DNA of 64,000 nucleotides from Poa pratensis (Eukaryota; Streptophyta; Magnoliopsida; Poales; Poaceae): the NCBI GenBank assembly GCA_947311845.1, contig CAMZMU010000012.1:5420192-5484191 (forward strand), in the 5' to 3' direction. A model generated the notes under the pieces. That model was not told the origin of the DNA. It worked only from the letters and a program-made list of their open reading frames with translations, and searched no databases. The translations under genes were made by a program, and so were the position numbers. Shown piece by piece: positions 37,111 to 48,880 of this stretch. Position 1 is the stretch's first letter, and each line of letters opens with the position of its first letter.

Positions 37111-37704
37111 AATGCATAACTCATTTCTAAGACCGCGATTTTTTTCGAATTTCGCGAGATGATCCCATTTTTTTCTCCGAGCTAGCTAGAACAAATAAAG
37201 GAATAAATGCAATGTTATGTTGCATTTTGGCATTATTTTTATACTTTTTAAATTTTTCAATACAAAAATGTTGAGAATAATGTCAAACTGGTGATTCTAT
37301 GAATTTGTAGATTGGATAGTGTCTTCTCAACTTAACTTCACACCTATGTAGGAATATTTTGATCAAGTCTAACGTTTTCGAATGGTCCCGTTGCATACTA
37401 TCATAGATTTCGGACGAATCTTGATGATCTGTCTATCGTGCGTCATCTAGCCTTGAACCGGCGATGTAGTTGTTTGCTCGATATTTCACCGCAAGAATTA
37501 CAGGATAACTATCTTTACAATCACAGGATAAATCCGCGTAATCTGAAAAATATAGAGAACGAATCCACGACAATCAACGAGGTAACGAATACCACGCCTC
37601 ACGCCGAACTCGACAACCCTTTACAAATTCAAGAACCTTTTCGTAAACGCACTATAATTCTTGACAAACTTAAAGCGTTTCGTGCCTTGGTTTATTGGAG
37701 AACT

Positions 37705-38265
37705 AGACGAACGTTCCAAGATGTCGTCATACACGCCGATTCCCTAAAAACGGTGGCAACCTTGAATGTTCGACATAATTTTCAACTCCCCTAATATTAT
37801 GTCTTCCTTTTATTTATTTATTATTTATTTTTCCGCGCACCAATATTGTTCCAATCCGGAAATAACAGTTGTCATGTACACGCATGACCAATTATTAATT
37901 AATCTACCCTTGCCTTGTACCGATCCGAAGGAAGCTCCTGTTTTGTTTAGCCTTTCCTTTTTTTTGCGGAAACACAGGTCCTGATTCAATCTGTACATAA
38001 AAAATCTTGTCTAACCTTTCCTCACGTATAAGCAAATGTCTCTCGACAGAACAGGAATAACCGGTCGGTCCGATCCGATACAATCTCCAATACCCCAGGT
38101 TCGAGTCCCCTTCGCACTGTTTCGTATTAATTTCTGTCTTTTTTCTCCGCCTCAATCTATTCCAGTCTCAGCTCAGCCGAGTTGGCTTACGAAAAAACGG
38201 CTCGGCTCATACGGATTATATTTCGTATTATACGTTTTGTGTGAAGGGGTATCGTGTAATCTCAG
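37705..38265 (-). repeat. Right inverted arm of the long inverted-repeat element
   Basis: Reverse complement of 16960-17625, with indels. 37111-37704 between repeat zone and arm has the conserved inner pair (37305-37412) and otherwise unrecognised sequence. Confidence 0.8.
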
Positions 38266-38270
38266 CTGTT

Positions 38271-39595
38271 GATTTGTCTAAGGGGGAGGACCAAAGCGGA
38301 AGTGTGCAAACTCAACCAAAATCATCGGGTTAAGATCAAATCTCAAACAAATCACGGGTGCGGAGAATGCTATTAAGGGCGTGTTTGCTTGCTAACGAAG
38401 CCTCCATACAGACCAGCTGGCTGCAAATTTGACCCGTTTAGTTACCTAGGCCGAACCACGTACCTACATAGCATGAAATTTAAAGCAGCGCAAAAGTTAG
38501 CCCACTGGGAACGGCTGAATCGGCCTTTTTCCACGGCCAGGCTCTGGCGAGCGTCGCGTGTGTCTGACTCGCACATGTTGGGAAGCCCGGAAGACATCAC
38601 GTTTTGGCATAACGCCCCACTTCTACTCCCCTCACCGGATAAAAACCCCACTCCTAACCTTCTCCGCTAAAGATGGTCGGCGCTTCTCCACCCTTGCGCC
38701 GCACCACCCGCCAGTCGCCGCCGGAGCGCACGACCAATGGGTCGCGGTGTGACCACACGTGAGTTGAGTTTGTAGGAGCTCGCATGGATTTTCAAGGCGC
38801 TTTGCCCCGTTTGCTTCCGCCTCCCCGTAGTTTCGGCGGCACATCGACGACGACATCAGCGGCCTAGACATCATCGGCGGCGCCTGCGACATCTACGGTT
38901 CTTGCTTTCTAGCCGATGGGTTTGGTGGAGCCCGTGCTGACGCCACCAATTGTGGGGATTTCTATCCCCAGCGACCCGACGGTCGTCATTTTCAATGTCG
39001 GCGCCACCGGTTCCACCTGTAAATATCTTCTATCCCGACATTGGTGTCTTGTAGGTGTAGATAATGGTCTGATTTGAATTTGGTTAGGGTTGTTCGTCGT
39101 GTAGGATTTGTAAGCGGTGGTTGCGATTTGTGAACGGCACTTGCCAGCGGTGCATAATGCCGCATTGTGCTTATCTTAGATTGCACATTGCTAGATTTGT
39201 ATGTGTAGATTGCTAGATCTATGCTTGTATTGATTTTTTTTGCACCACATGCACTTGTGCTTGTATTGGTTTTTTTTGCACGTCGTGCACTGGCTATTGC
39301 CATTGATCATGCATTGCATTGCATTTAGAATGCTAGCACTCACTGCCCAACAATGGTGATGACCCAAGAATCTGGCCATTGCGGTGATCATCCTAGAACC
39401 TGGCATTGCGGTGGTCACCATTGCTTGATGTTGCTACATGTTATAGTCACTTGTGCATCTATCTTTGTTGGATGTTGCATTGCTTTGTGTTGCTATTTTT
39501 TAGTGCATTGTGCTGGGTGTTGCCATTGTGGTTATTGCGTTGGTTTGGTGCTTACCCATGTCAACTTACTGACAAGGTACCGAAAACCAAGTGGG
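38271..39595. other. Intergenic, repeat-derived
   Basis: GC-rich 38500-39010 contains a phrase like that near the 2888 palindrome (GGGAACGGCTGAATCGGCC) and short exon-like pieces starting at 38673. 39060-39560 is low-complexity with many TTGCATT and TGCATT phrases. No gene is supported. Confidence 0.4.
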
Positions 39596-42500
39596 TTGTC
39601 GCGGTGTTGTGCTCCCCGTATGTCACGTATCGAACGCGGACACCGGGGATGCTAGGCACCCCCTGTTTGTTCGGTAGGAGGGCGCGAGGTGCTCCGAGTT
39701 CGGTTCCCGAGCTGACACACAAGCACACAAGGAGTTACCCAGGTTCAGGCCGCGTTGCCGCGTAACACCCTACGTCCTGCTTGTCTGGATGTATAGTCGT
39801 GGTGATGATTTACAGTGGGATGCCAACTAGAGCTGCACTACTCTCGTGAGCTGGGGAAGAACACGTCCAGGAGTTCCCGGGGTGTTGTTCTTCCAGCCCC
39901 CGAGTCTAAGTGATAAGCTCCAAGTGTTGTCTAGCAATGGTGGTCTCCTCCCCCAACAGACCAAGGGCCTCCTTTTATATGCTAAGGGGTCACCACAAGT
40001 GGTCACGCCACGACGCGCCACCGAGGCAGGGCACGCGTCGCGCCCGAGTATAGATGGCGCCCGCCGGCCGCCTTCGTGGCAGCGCGCCACTGTGCTGGCC
40101 TTCATGCCGTCCACCCCGCCGGTGAAAGGACAAGGATGTCGCCTAGAGGGGGGTGAATAGGCGATAAAAACTTTTCCGGTTTAGGCTTGATAAATGCGGA
40201 ATAAAACTAGCTGTTTTAATTTAACAAGCATACAACCTAAATATACTAGGTTCACCTATGTGCACCAACAACTTATGCTAAGCAAGACAAGTAACAAGGT
40301 GATAGGAAGAAATAATACTTCAAGCACGAAGGCTATCACAATGTAAAGTGCATAAGTAAAGAGCTCGGGTATAGAGATAACCGAGGCACGCGGAGACGAT
40401 GATGTATTCCGAGTTCCTCCTTTTGAGGGGAGTACGTCTCGTTGGAGGGGTGTGAGTTTCAAACTCAAACGCCACAAATGGCCTCACCCTATTCTCCGAT
40501 GAACCTTGCCCAAAAGCTCGGTTCACCTTCCACTATTGATTTCCTTTTGGGCGGAAATCGAGTCCCTTACAACAATCTTGAGGCACAACCCACAAAAGGA
40601 TTGGGAGCTCCCAAGTGACCACAAAAGGTCTCAAGAACACCGTCTAGGGTCCAACGACCCAAGAGTAACAAGCTCACAAAGTTTCACTTCCACGAATCCT
40701 CGTGGAGAGAGCAAACCGATGCACAAAAGCAAAGGTAAGAACACAAGAAGTGCTCAAGTCCTCCCAAATCCCACCAAAAGCAACTAATGCTTGTGGGGGG
40801 AGAGAAGAGAGGAAGAACAAAGAAGAACTCAACAAATGGAACTCCAAGGTCTAGATCCAAAGGGTTCCCTCACTTAGAGGAGAGATGGATTGGTGGAAAT
40901 ATGGATCTAGATCTCCTCTCTCTTTTCCCTCAAAGATATGCAAGAATCATGGGAGGGATTGAGAGATGGGCAAGCTTTCCAAGGTCAAAAATGGTGGGAG
41001 AGAGAGAGAAAAACGTGCTGCAGAAAAGCTTCTGACTTTTGGGGAAGAAGGGGGCCTTTTATAGGTCCCCACGAAAAATAGCCGTTGCAGGAAAACAGGG
41101 GCCGGAATATCCGCCCCCCGGAATATCCGGCCTGGAACAAAAGGTCCGGCCCAAAGGTCCGGTTTTAACAGAGGCTCGCACTCGGGGCTCGAAAAGAGCT
41201 AAAAACACTTTTTAGGGCCGGAATATCCGGCCCAACAAGACCCGGATATTCTGGTTTTGACAGAAACAACAAAACTAAAACGGCAAAAACTTTTCATCCG
41301 GACTCCGTTTTCGATGATCGGGGCTCGTTGGAATCGCAACGAAGAGCTCTACAAGATCATGCAGAGAAACATCATAGTCCATCATGTGAGGAGGAAACCA
41401 CAAGAGTAGAGTTTGACCTCTATAGAAAAGACAAACCGGTAAAACCTCCAACATAAAAAACACGACAAGATATTCATATTAAATCCGTTTTTGATGAACT
41501 AGAGCTTGATATGGAGATGAACACAAGCTCTAAAAACACACATGGATAAAAGCCAAATAAGAACAAAAAAAAATGATATGCCAAGTATGCAAAGGTTTGA
41601 GCTCTCCACAAAGATGCGATCAAGTTACTCACTCGAAATCCCCTCTTGATAGTACGGTATCTATCCTATAACCCAGTCTCCGAACTAACAACATGGGACC
41701 GGTAAAATAGAAACACTACCAAGATCATACTTTGCCTTGCGCATTCCACTTGAGTTAGATGATGACGATCTGGACTCTCTCAAGTTGGAACACCTTTGTT
41801 GATCATGTTTGCTAGCACATGTTTGATGAAAACTTCTCCAAATACTCCCCATACTCCATTATGGGAGAGCCTCGCTTAGCTCCGTCTTCATGTATCCATT
41901 GCAAGCTTCAATCAAATGATATCTTTCGAGATGGATCATATTGACCTTGCACTTCATCTTCTTCTCTTGACAAATATGATGGCTTGGAGATAAACATGAA
42001 TGTTTTCTCAATCTTCTTTTCCAAGCCACACTTTACCATGTAAGATTCTAGAGTCCAACACATGAATTCCAATCTTTTCCTATGGACAAGATCTACAATA
42101 ATATCTCAATGCAAACATTAGTCCATAAGGATTGTCATTAATTACCAAAACCACGCATGGGGCAACATGCACTTTCAGCCGGGACTGAGGGGACGGCGAG
42201 TCTTGTCTTGTCAATGGTCCGGGCATCGCGCCGGGCGCTGCACCTGCACCGAGGGGACAGCACGTCGGGTCTTCTCGATGTCACGCCTGCACCCGGCAGA
42301 GGGGGTGAGCGGTCTTGTCCGTTGACGTCTGTCGCGCCTTCCTTCCCTGCGAAGCAACCCTTGCCGGGTTGTGGCGCAGGAATCGTGCGCCACGTTGCAG
42401 ACCTCTGTCTTCCCGAGACGACCGCGAGCTTCCCGGGGTGAGCCCCCCAACGGACGTGGTCCAGGGTGTTCCGGAGGCTTCTTCCCCAGGGTCTTCTCCC

Positions 42501-42640
42501 GCTCCTGCCTTGCCGTGGTTGGTTCGTCAATGGCGCCTCCCTGGGAGCGCGCGCCCAGGGTACGGGGAACTCCCGTTCTCCGAACGCCGACACCGTACTT
42601 CCTGGTCACGACTTACGAGGGTGTGCTCGATCTCAACCGA
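39596..42640. other. GC-rich repeat of unknown class, split by a solo LTR
   Basis: 39596-40122 and 42178-42640 share base composition and adjoin across a 5-bp target duplication, so they were one sequence before the solo LTR arrived. Phrases such as GGTAACACCCTACGTCCTG-like text near 39763 occur in LTRs of grass gypsy elements (recalled). Outer ends were not resolved. Confidence 0.45.
40123..42177. mobile_element. Solo LTR with GCCGG target duplication
   Basis: 2055 bp with perfect terminal inverted TGAAAG/CTTTCA. The target duplication GCCGG is at 40118-40122 and 42178-42182. There is no coding region. The early phrase GATGTCGCCTAGAGGGGGG is common in Triticeae LTRs (recalled). Open frames inside are short and unsupported. 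Confidence 0.9.
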
Positions 42641-42689
42641 TGGGCAGTGAAGTCAGTGGTGCCCGGGAGGGGAGAGGAGGCGGCGCCGC

Positions 42690-43065
42690 ATGGTGCCCAT
42701 GTCCATGGATGACAACCAACGTTCGGACACATCCCAGAGGACTGGTGTCGCGCCGCTTCTACGTGCGGCTCAACCGGAATGACTTGCACATGCTCGTCGT
42801 TCGAACTGGCTTTGATGGCCCGATTTCAGATCCTGCTCCCGTGTTGCATACTAGTGGACACCTGCAAATTCTGCGACGAGTGGGTGCAGGTGAGCACGAC
42901 AGCGAGGTGGTGTTGTGAAGGAGCTGGCCGGAGGTCGTGCTCAAGTACGAACTAGAGGCACACGACGCCGTCGTCTTCAAACTCACCATCATTGGCTTCA
43001 AAATCACCATCTATAAGAGCACCACCTCCACAACGAGGGGATATAGTTGTCCTTGCCACGGCTAA
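42690..43065 (+). pseudogene. Possible B3-domain-like fossil
   Basis: One frame reads RRFYVRLNRNDLHMLVVRTG, then a TGA stop at 42916-42918, then SWPEVVLKYELEAHDAVVFK and FKITIYKS. The second half has the look of the end of a plant B3 DNA-binding domain. The interrupting stop and lack of a start suggest a dead fragment. The family call is tentative. Confidence 0.3.
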
Positions 43066-43410
43066 CACCAGTGTGGCAAGTGACTTAGATCATATATATA
43101 TATACTTGATGAGCAATGATGCACCAGCTCACCGGCAGAGCCTGGGCAAAGACCAAGTAAACTTACTTTGCTGGAATTATGCCCTCACAAAATTTTGATT
43201 AACATATCAAGTCCCAATGCTTTCTTAAAGGGAAATCGGCAGGTTAGCCCGGGCAACTGACCGAGCATGTCGGCCCTAGCTCCGCCACTAGATGCATTTG
43301 ATTAGTGGCACCCCTAATTGTGTTAATCAGGGGCATCAAACACTTGTTATGTTCAGGGTGTGAGCCTGGTAATTACACATTGCTGCTTAAGGTGCAATTT
43401 ATACATCACC
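43066..43410. other. Intergenic
   Basis: Nothing recognised. It ends with the TACATCACC target duplication (43402-43410) of the next element. Confidence 0.4.
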
Positions 43411-44312
43411 GAGGTATTAGCACCGGAAGTACAACTACTTGCACGGTGGGAGCAGTTTCATACAACTACTTGCAGAGGTGCACAAACTCATACAAATACT
43501 TGTCATGCGGATTCAAATTGGTACAAACGAGCTGTGGAGCCGACACGTGGCCGCTAGGGTGGAAAAGGGCGTGCAAGACGCGGCCTGGTTTATTTCCAGA
43601 AACCCCCTAGATTTTGCAAATCATCACGGATAGGTCCAATGCCAATTCCCCAATCGTATTTCCAATCCCTAACCCTAGTGGCCGTAGAGGCGAAAACCCT
43701 AGCGCCGGCAGAGGCGACGCGGCTCGGTGCACGGCGTCGGCAGCAGCAGAAGCGGATCGATAGAGCAATGTCGGCGATGTAAGATGCTTCTTCCGCTCCC
43801 AGATTCCATCGAGCGATTATAAATGTTTACTAGACCAAATCCACCTCTAATCGCCACCACGGCGGAGAAGTACATCGGCGCACAAGAACAGTGCAGGAGA
43901 GGAAGAACATTGATGCCACAGCTACGAAAACTCACGGTACTCCAGCGCCTCCATGTCGTATCGGTGATAGAAGGGATCGGCCGCCATGATTGCCGTGAGG
44001 ACGGCGGTACAGTGGCGATGGCACAGATAGAGAGTAGGCAGGTTGCGTCAAATTATAAAATAAAAGGGGGACTTAGTAATTAGATTGTGTTGTCTGGGCA
44101 TTGATCTGGACCCATTCGTGTTATGAGATGTTTCTAAGGGGTTTTCGCAAAATTTTGAATCTGACGTGGATGCCACAGTGGACGGATCGGACAGTTTTTG
44201 CATGAGTTTGCACAACATGACAAGTATTTGTATGAGTTTGTGCACCTTTGCAAGTAGTTGTATGAAACTGCTCCCACCGTGCAACTATTTGTATCTCCAG
44301 CGCTAATACCTC
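43411..44312. mobile_element. Mutator-like element of Pack-MULE type
   Basis: 902 bp bounded by a perfect 9-bp target duplication TACATCACC (43402-43410 and 44313-44321), the length typical of Mutator-like elements. Terminal inverted repeats of about 105 bp start GAGGTATTAGC and share GGTGGGAGCAGTTTCATACA and CACAAACTCATACAAATACT. The interior (about 43600-44080) has no transposase. It is GC-richer and gene-like, including AACCCTAGTGGCCG and an ATG near 43768, suggesting a captured gene start. The donor was not identified. Confidence 0.85.
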
Positions 44313-46458
44313 TACATCACCCTGTTATTGTTAGCTAGGTGGTAATAAATTTAGTAATCAGTGTGCTAATATATTTATGACTAATGATTATGCTTATTGA
44401 TGTGTATTTGGATGTGGTTATCTCTACTACTATTAAAAGAGCAAACATATTCATCGCTACGCGCACCCCATCCAACCCACACAGAATAAATTTGACGAAT
44501 CACAACCTCACGATCAGGCCCACGTCAACAGATCTAATCGTCAGCGCGAAAACAAAGCCCACCTATGCGTACGCGTAGCAATTGCCACGGCGGACGAAAA
44601 CTCTGCCAAGGAAGAAACATTACGGCTTACATCACCTCGCCACTTCGTCCCTTCCATCTGCCCCGTCGCCACGATCTACTCCTCCACGTCCAGGTCCCTG
44701 ACCACGCCAACCTCCGCACAAGGCTGCCCCATCCACGTCGGGCACGGCCGCTACCACCTCTGTCCTCGGATGCCCCATTCACGCCGGCCACGCACCACCA
44801 AGAGCTCCGCCCGACCACATCTGGTCCCCCATCCACGCCGCTCACGCGCCCTCTTCAATTGCACACCATCCCGCTGATCTCCGCCGCTGATCCCGGAGCC
44901 ACTGCCAAAGATGCGTCTGGCCACACACGGCACCCGCAGCCACCGCCGACGAGGTAGAGGTGTCGGCCCCTCCATCGCTTCACGCATCGCATCCCATGGA
45001 ATTCGAAAACAACCTGCGGCGCTGGAGCCTCGCCAACATCCTCTGTGATGGCTTGAGGCTTGAGTTTCCCGCATAGGCTCACGTGAGAGTCTGAATCAAT
45101 GATGAGTGCCACGGATGTACAACGGACTCACAAAGGGCGAAGGAGACAAAACAATATCTTTATCATGAAAGGTATGGACGAGCCTCTATATTTCAGCATC
45201 CTGTCACTTAAGATTGATAAGAAAGATAAGAACGGAGTGTTAGATTTCATCAGCCGAATTTGATGCTCGTATGATTCTTTGAATGCAAATAAACATGACG
45301 ACCTAGATCAGCAGTGAGTGGAAATTAATGTTCAGGCTGAACCTGCGGTTATTCAAAAAACAAATAAAATGTTCAGGCTGAAGGTCATTTGATCAATTTT
45401 GTTCTGAACTATTTGGCTTTCATAATCCGATTTTGGCATCAAGTATATGACCAATATTGCATAATTGATAGAAGCTCAATAACTAACTTAATGTGGATTC
45501 AGGATCAAATGTCTTCCTGGCCTAAAACTAATTGAACATTTTTTCGTCTAGGTTTTATAAACTGATGGAGCACAGATATATGTGTACGTACTCTTTCAGT
45601 TACAGATCATAGGAAAAGGTAATGCCATCATCAATGTGGAACAATTTCAATGTCATTTCTTCTTATTACTTGCGAGCATTCTTTCTTGTGAACATTCCTG
45701 TTTCTACAACACCCGTAGTGAAGTTTCTGGACAAAGCTAACTAACAAATCCTTGGAATGAGTTAAAAAAATGTCCCTATATGACATCCATAGCTACCTAT
45801 CCTGCACATGCAACACACTGTCGAGTCAAGTGAGTAAACAAACTATTTCAAAAAATGTTTACTTGACCAATCTCCTGTTTTGAGTTGTAGGTTTACATAA
45901 AAAGAAGCAATTAGACAGAGAAAGGCCCCAAGCGTTCATTGAATCTTTGCTTCACAGGTTGTTTCTCTTTATTTTTGATCGTAAAGTTGTGCAAATCTGT
46001 TGCTATTATTTGACTGCTAAGTGGATGGGAAAATTTCAACCAGGCTCATATAAGTGATCTTGACGACAGGGTAAATCCATTTTCATGGGTCTATTCAGTA
46101 TGAATCTTCAACCAGGCTCATATATAAGTTACTCTATGCTTTATTGTATAGCTTTTCATGTTTGGCATCAGATTGAGAATACTATTTATTGCAGCAAACA
46201 AACCTATAAAGGTTCAAACTAGAAATACAATTTGATTCAGAATGAGAAACTTTAGTATATCTGAACTGGAGTATTGAATTGCATCAAACCAACGATACAT
46301 ACCATACGTCATGATTGGTGAACACAGCAGATTTCAGACCTGGCGGTGAATAAAAGTTTACAATGTAGGTGCCTCTGATTTTTTAAATGATTGTCTGTCG
46401 AAATTTTTGTTCCATATTAAGGCTGTGGCCTCTTAGAGAAAGCGATTTTAACCTGCAG

Positions 46459-46569
46459 GTCTGCACAAAGCCGTTGTTCTTCTTCGGCGTCAACCCAATA
46501 TGGTTCGGTGATTCCCAGCGCAGCCTCGGCATCTTCGCACACTTCAGCCTCCACGACCCCGTTGTCACT
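46459..46569 (+). pseudogene. Captured exon-like fragment
   Basis: A 111-bp open stretch lies between a clear acceptor (CCTGCAG) and donor (GTAAGG). It encodes 37 codons including KPLFFFGVNPIWFGD and SLGIFAHFSLHDP. I do not recognise the parent gene. It lies inside the Helitron in the same orientation. Confidence 0.4.
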
Positions 46570-47229
46570 GTAAGGACACCCCACCCCTTATATTGGAGTA
46601 ATCTTTGCCCTTACAATGATTTTCTAATTGCTGTGCTAGGTTTTTCACGGGGCATGCAAGAACAATTACCAGGCGGGGCCGGCTACTGCTGTTCAACAAA
46701 TCGCATAGGACTCAAGGAGTAGCAACCGGTGCTGATTCAAATGGGGAGTGTCAGGAAAAAGTTGCAATCTTGTGTACACAAAAATTTAACACCGTGTAAA
46801 ATAATTATGACAGATCCAAATGGACATGTGATATTATAACTTCCATCTAATTGTTGGCACTTCCTGCAAATAAGAACATAAGCAGAACCGATCCCATACA
46901 AGTCATGTTAGTGGAACTTGCTTATTAATTGATCTCCTACAAGTCATGTTAGTGTATATATATCACCTGCTTCTCTTTTTTTTTGAGGATAAATATCACC
47001 TGCTTCTCTGCTTCTACATAGATATGTCTATTTTTCACGAGCACAAACTACGTTAGCTTTAATGGCCGCCCCGTGTCATTGATTCACGCATGTGATTTTT
47101 TTGCCTGCTTTAGATCAGAGGCTCAGTTATGCGGTGTATTCTGTCTCACAGGCTGATGATGACCGATACATGTGAACTGCAAACTTGGTATTTTGTGAAA
47201 CTCTGGCTTCTTCCGTCGCATCCCCACTC

Positions 47230-47783
47230 CTTGTTCTTCATCTGACGAAGAATTTGTAGTGGATGCACATCAGGAATTAGCAGGCACACGACCAGCGAGC
47301 GGTGTGGAAGCAACTTCTCCCTTGGACTACATGACAGGTAAGATTAAGACCTTGTAGAGGTGAAAAGAAGTCAGTGATACTGTTTTCTTCCATTTCTGTG
47401 ACGCGCCTTACCAGGAACCACGATATTTTTGCAGTGAGAAACCATGTATTTTCGTTCTGACCGCGATATTTTTGCAGTGAGAAACTCTGTACTTACGATA
47501 TTTTTGCAAGGATTATGCAACTGAAATGGCTAGGCATATTGACCCTGGTTGTTTCCACGGCTGTTCCAGTCATACATTATTTTGCAGGATGGCTCGATCA
47601 TTTTCTCTTCGTGCAGGCGGCGACGATGGCGTTGACCATGCTTCTCCATGGCCAATATACTTCCGAATCATGTCCGTGCACAATGTTGTCTTGGAATTTG
47701 GCATTGAAGTGATCATTATGGAACTGGTTTCCTTGATTGTGGACAAGCTTATGTATAGAGCTGCTCTTCAGAACTTAATATGA
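47230..47783 (+). pseudogene. Further exon-like fragments inside the Helitron
   Basis: A coding-like stretch ends at a donor near 47337 (SDEEFVVDAHQELAG, then SPLDYMTG). Another starts after CAG near 47588 and runs to TGA near 47783 (MARSFSLRAGGDDGVDH, then NVVLEFGIEVIIMELV). They could be neighbouring exons of one captured gene. The parent is unknown. Confidence 0.3.
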
Positions 47784-48452
47784 TACAGTATAACCCAATA
47801 TGGTCAGATTTTATTTTTTGTTAAATCAAGGAATGCGGTAGCTCATGATTTTGCAACTCTTGGTGCTAAAGCTTGTGTTCTGGTGTGTTGCATGACCACA
47901 TTTTGACCTGCGCATAAGGGTCTCTTGATATTTCTTGTAAAGCATTGTTCTCTTGGTATTAAACATTGCTTTCCATTAAGAACTCAAGTTACTCTTATGA
48001 CTCAAGTTTCTTGTAAAAAAATAACTGGTGATCGCATCTACTAGGAGCTTAAAAGTTTAACAAATGAATCACAATTTTGTACTTGTCTGCGTAACAATAT
48101 TGAAGCCTAAACATGACGAGGTTATGGAGGTGTAATGGCCAGCAATGAGTTTGTGGCTGCAATGGGTCGTTTCCCTTGTTGATGCCAGGGTACCTCCTGG
48201 TGGCAGATTAACCGAACTAACAGTAAGTGACATACTGATTCACTCTATACGTCTATACCACATATATTCTTTATTGTGTATGAAAAAACTAAAAAAGTGT
48301 CATTCAACTTGAATCATAACATTTGTCTTTATAAAGACGTGCGTGCACGTACAAAGCTACTAGTCAGGTGTAAAAGATCGATCACCATTTTCGAATGGGG
48401 TGAGCACGACACAAAACAACACGTCAACACACAACCAAACACGGAGGAGGCC

Positions 48453-48758
48453 CAGGAGCGAATTCCGGGTTGCCTCACCCGAGCGGCACTGTTCACGTGT
48501 ACAGTGTTCGGCTCCTGCTTCTGGGCCATTTCCACCGTGGTTCGATCAGAGGTATTGTGGTGCACCCACCACCGCAGGGGTTTCCCGGTAGGTTTAGCCT
48601 CACGGGGCCCAGAAGATTAGTATAGTCTGGTTAGGTCTAGCTTACGCACAGGTGGCGTGCGTGTGGTGTTGAGTGTGTGTGGTGTGAGTTGTGCGTGAGT
48701 TCAGATACTACAGCTGTACTGTAAAAGACCAGGAATTCTCAAAAAAAAAAAAAAAAAA
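48453..48758 (+). mobile_element. Retroposon (SINE-like) with poly-A and 13-bp TSD
   Basis: 306 bp ending in A18 (48741-48758), flanked by the direct repeat CACGGAGGAGGCC at 48440-48452 and 48759-48771, the signature of LINE-driven retroposition. A Pol III B-box-like GGTTCGATC is at 48539-48547, but a convincing A box was not seen, so it may be a SINE, a truncated LINE or a retroposed non-coding RNA. It lies 122 bp upstream of the OGG1 start codon. Confidence 0.75.
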
Positions 48759-48880
48759 CACGGAGGAGGCCGAGGGCAAGCTGAAGGATGTGTGGTCGTG
48801 ATTCCGCCTTCGCGCTGCGTTTACGGACAGTCGGACAACTTCCTCAACAAAAAAAAAAGACAGTTGGACACCAATACACC

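Larger units (their letters stand above)
16950..38270. mobile_element. Long inverted-repeat (foldback or MULE-like) element, split by nested retrotransposons
   Basis: The stretch from about 16960 to 17625 is matched in reverse complement by about 37705-38265. Anchors include AAACGTATAATACG, ATTGTATCGGATCGGA, GAGACATTTGCTTATAC, and GGTTGCCACCGTT near the inner end. A second inverted pair lies further in: about 18333-18440 against about 37305-37412. Between these, copies of a CATGTGGGTCCACATG-type repeat run in opposite orientations on each side. Removing retrotransposon C leaves about 4.1 kb. No transposase is visible. A target duplication was not found, so outer ends are approximate (within 30 bp). 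Arms made of repeats suggest a foldback element; arm length also fits a MULE. Confidence 0.7.
44421..48363 (+). mobile_element. Non-autonomous Helitron with exon-like fragments
   Basis: The 5' end is TCTCTACTACTATTAAAAGA, preceded by A at 44420. The 3' end is CTAG at 48360-48363, followed by T. It is preceded by a hairpin, ACGTGC-GT-GCACGT (48337-48350), nine bases upstream. These are the diagnostic Helitron features: A|T insertion, 5' TC, 3' hairpin plus CTAG, no target duplication. No Rep/helicase is present. The interior has a GC-rich proline-rich stretch (44565-44960) and several exon-like pieces between 46459 and 47783, in an otherwise AT-rich background. Confidence 0.75.

Noticed and set aside
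40123..42177. Possible genes in the solo LTR (short frames such as 40506-40787)
   Set aside because: They lie wholly between the inverted TGAAAG/CTTTCA ends of an LTR and show no protein family likeness.
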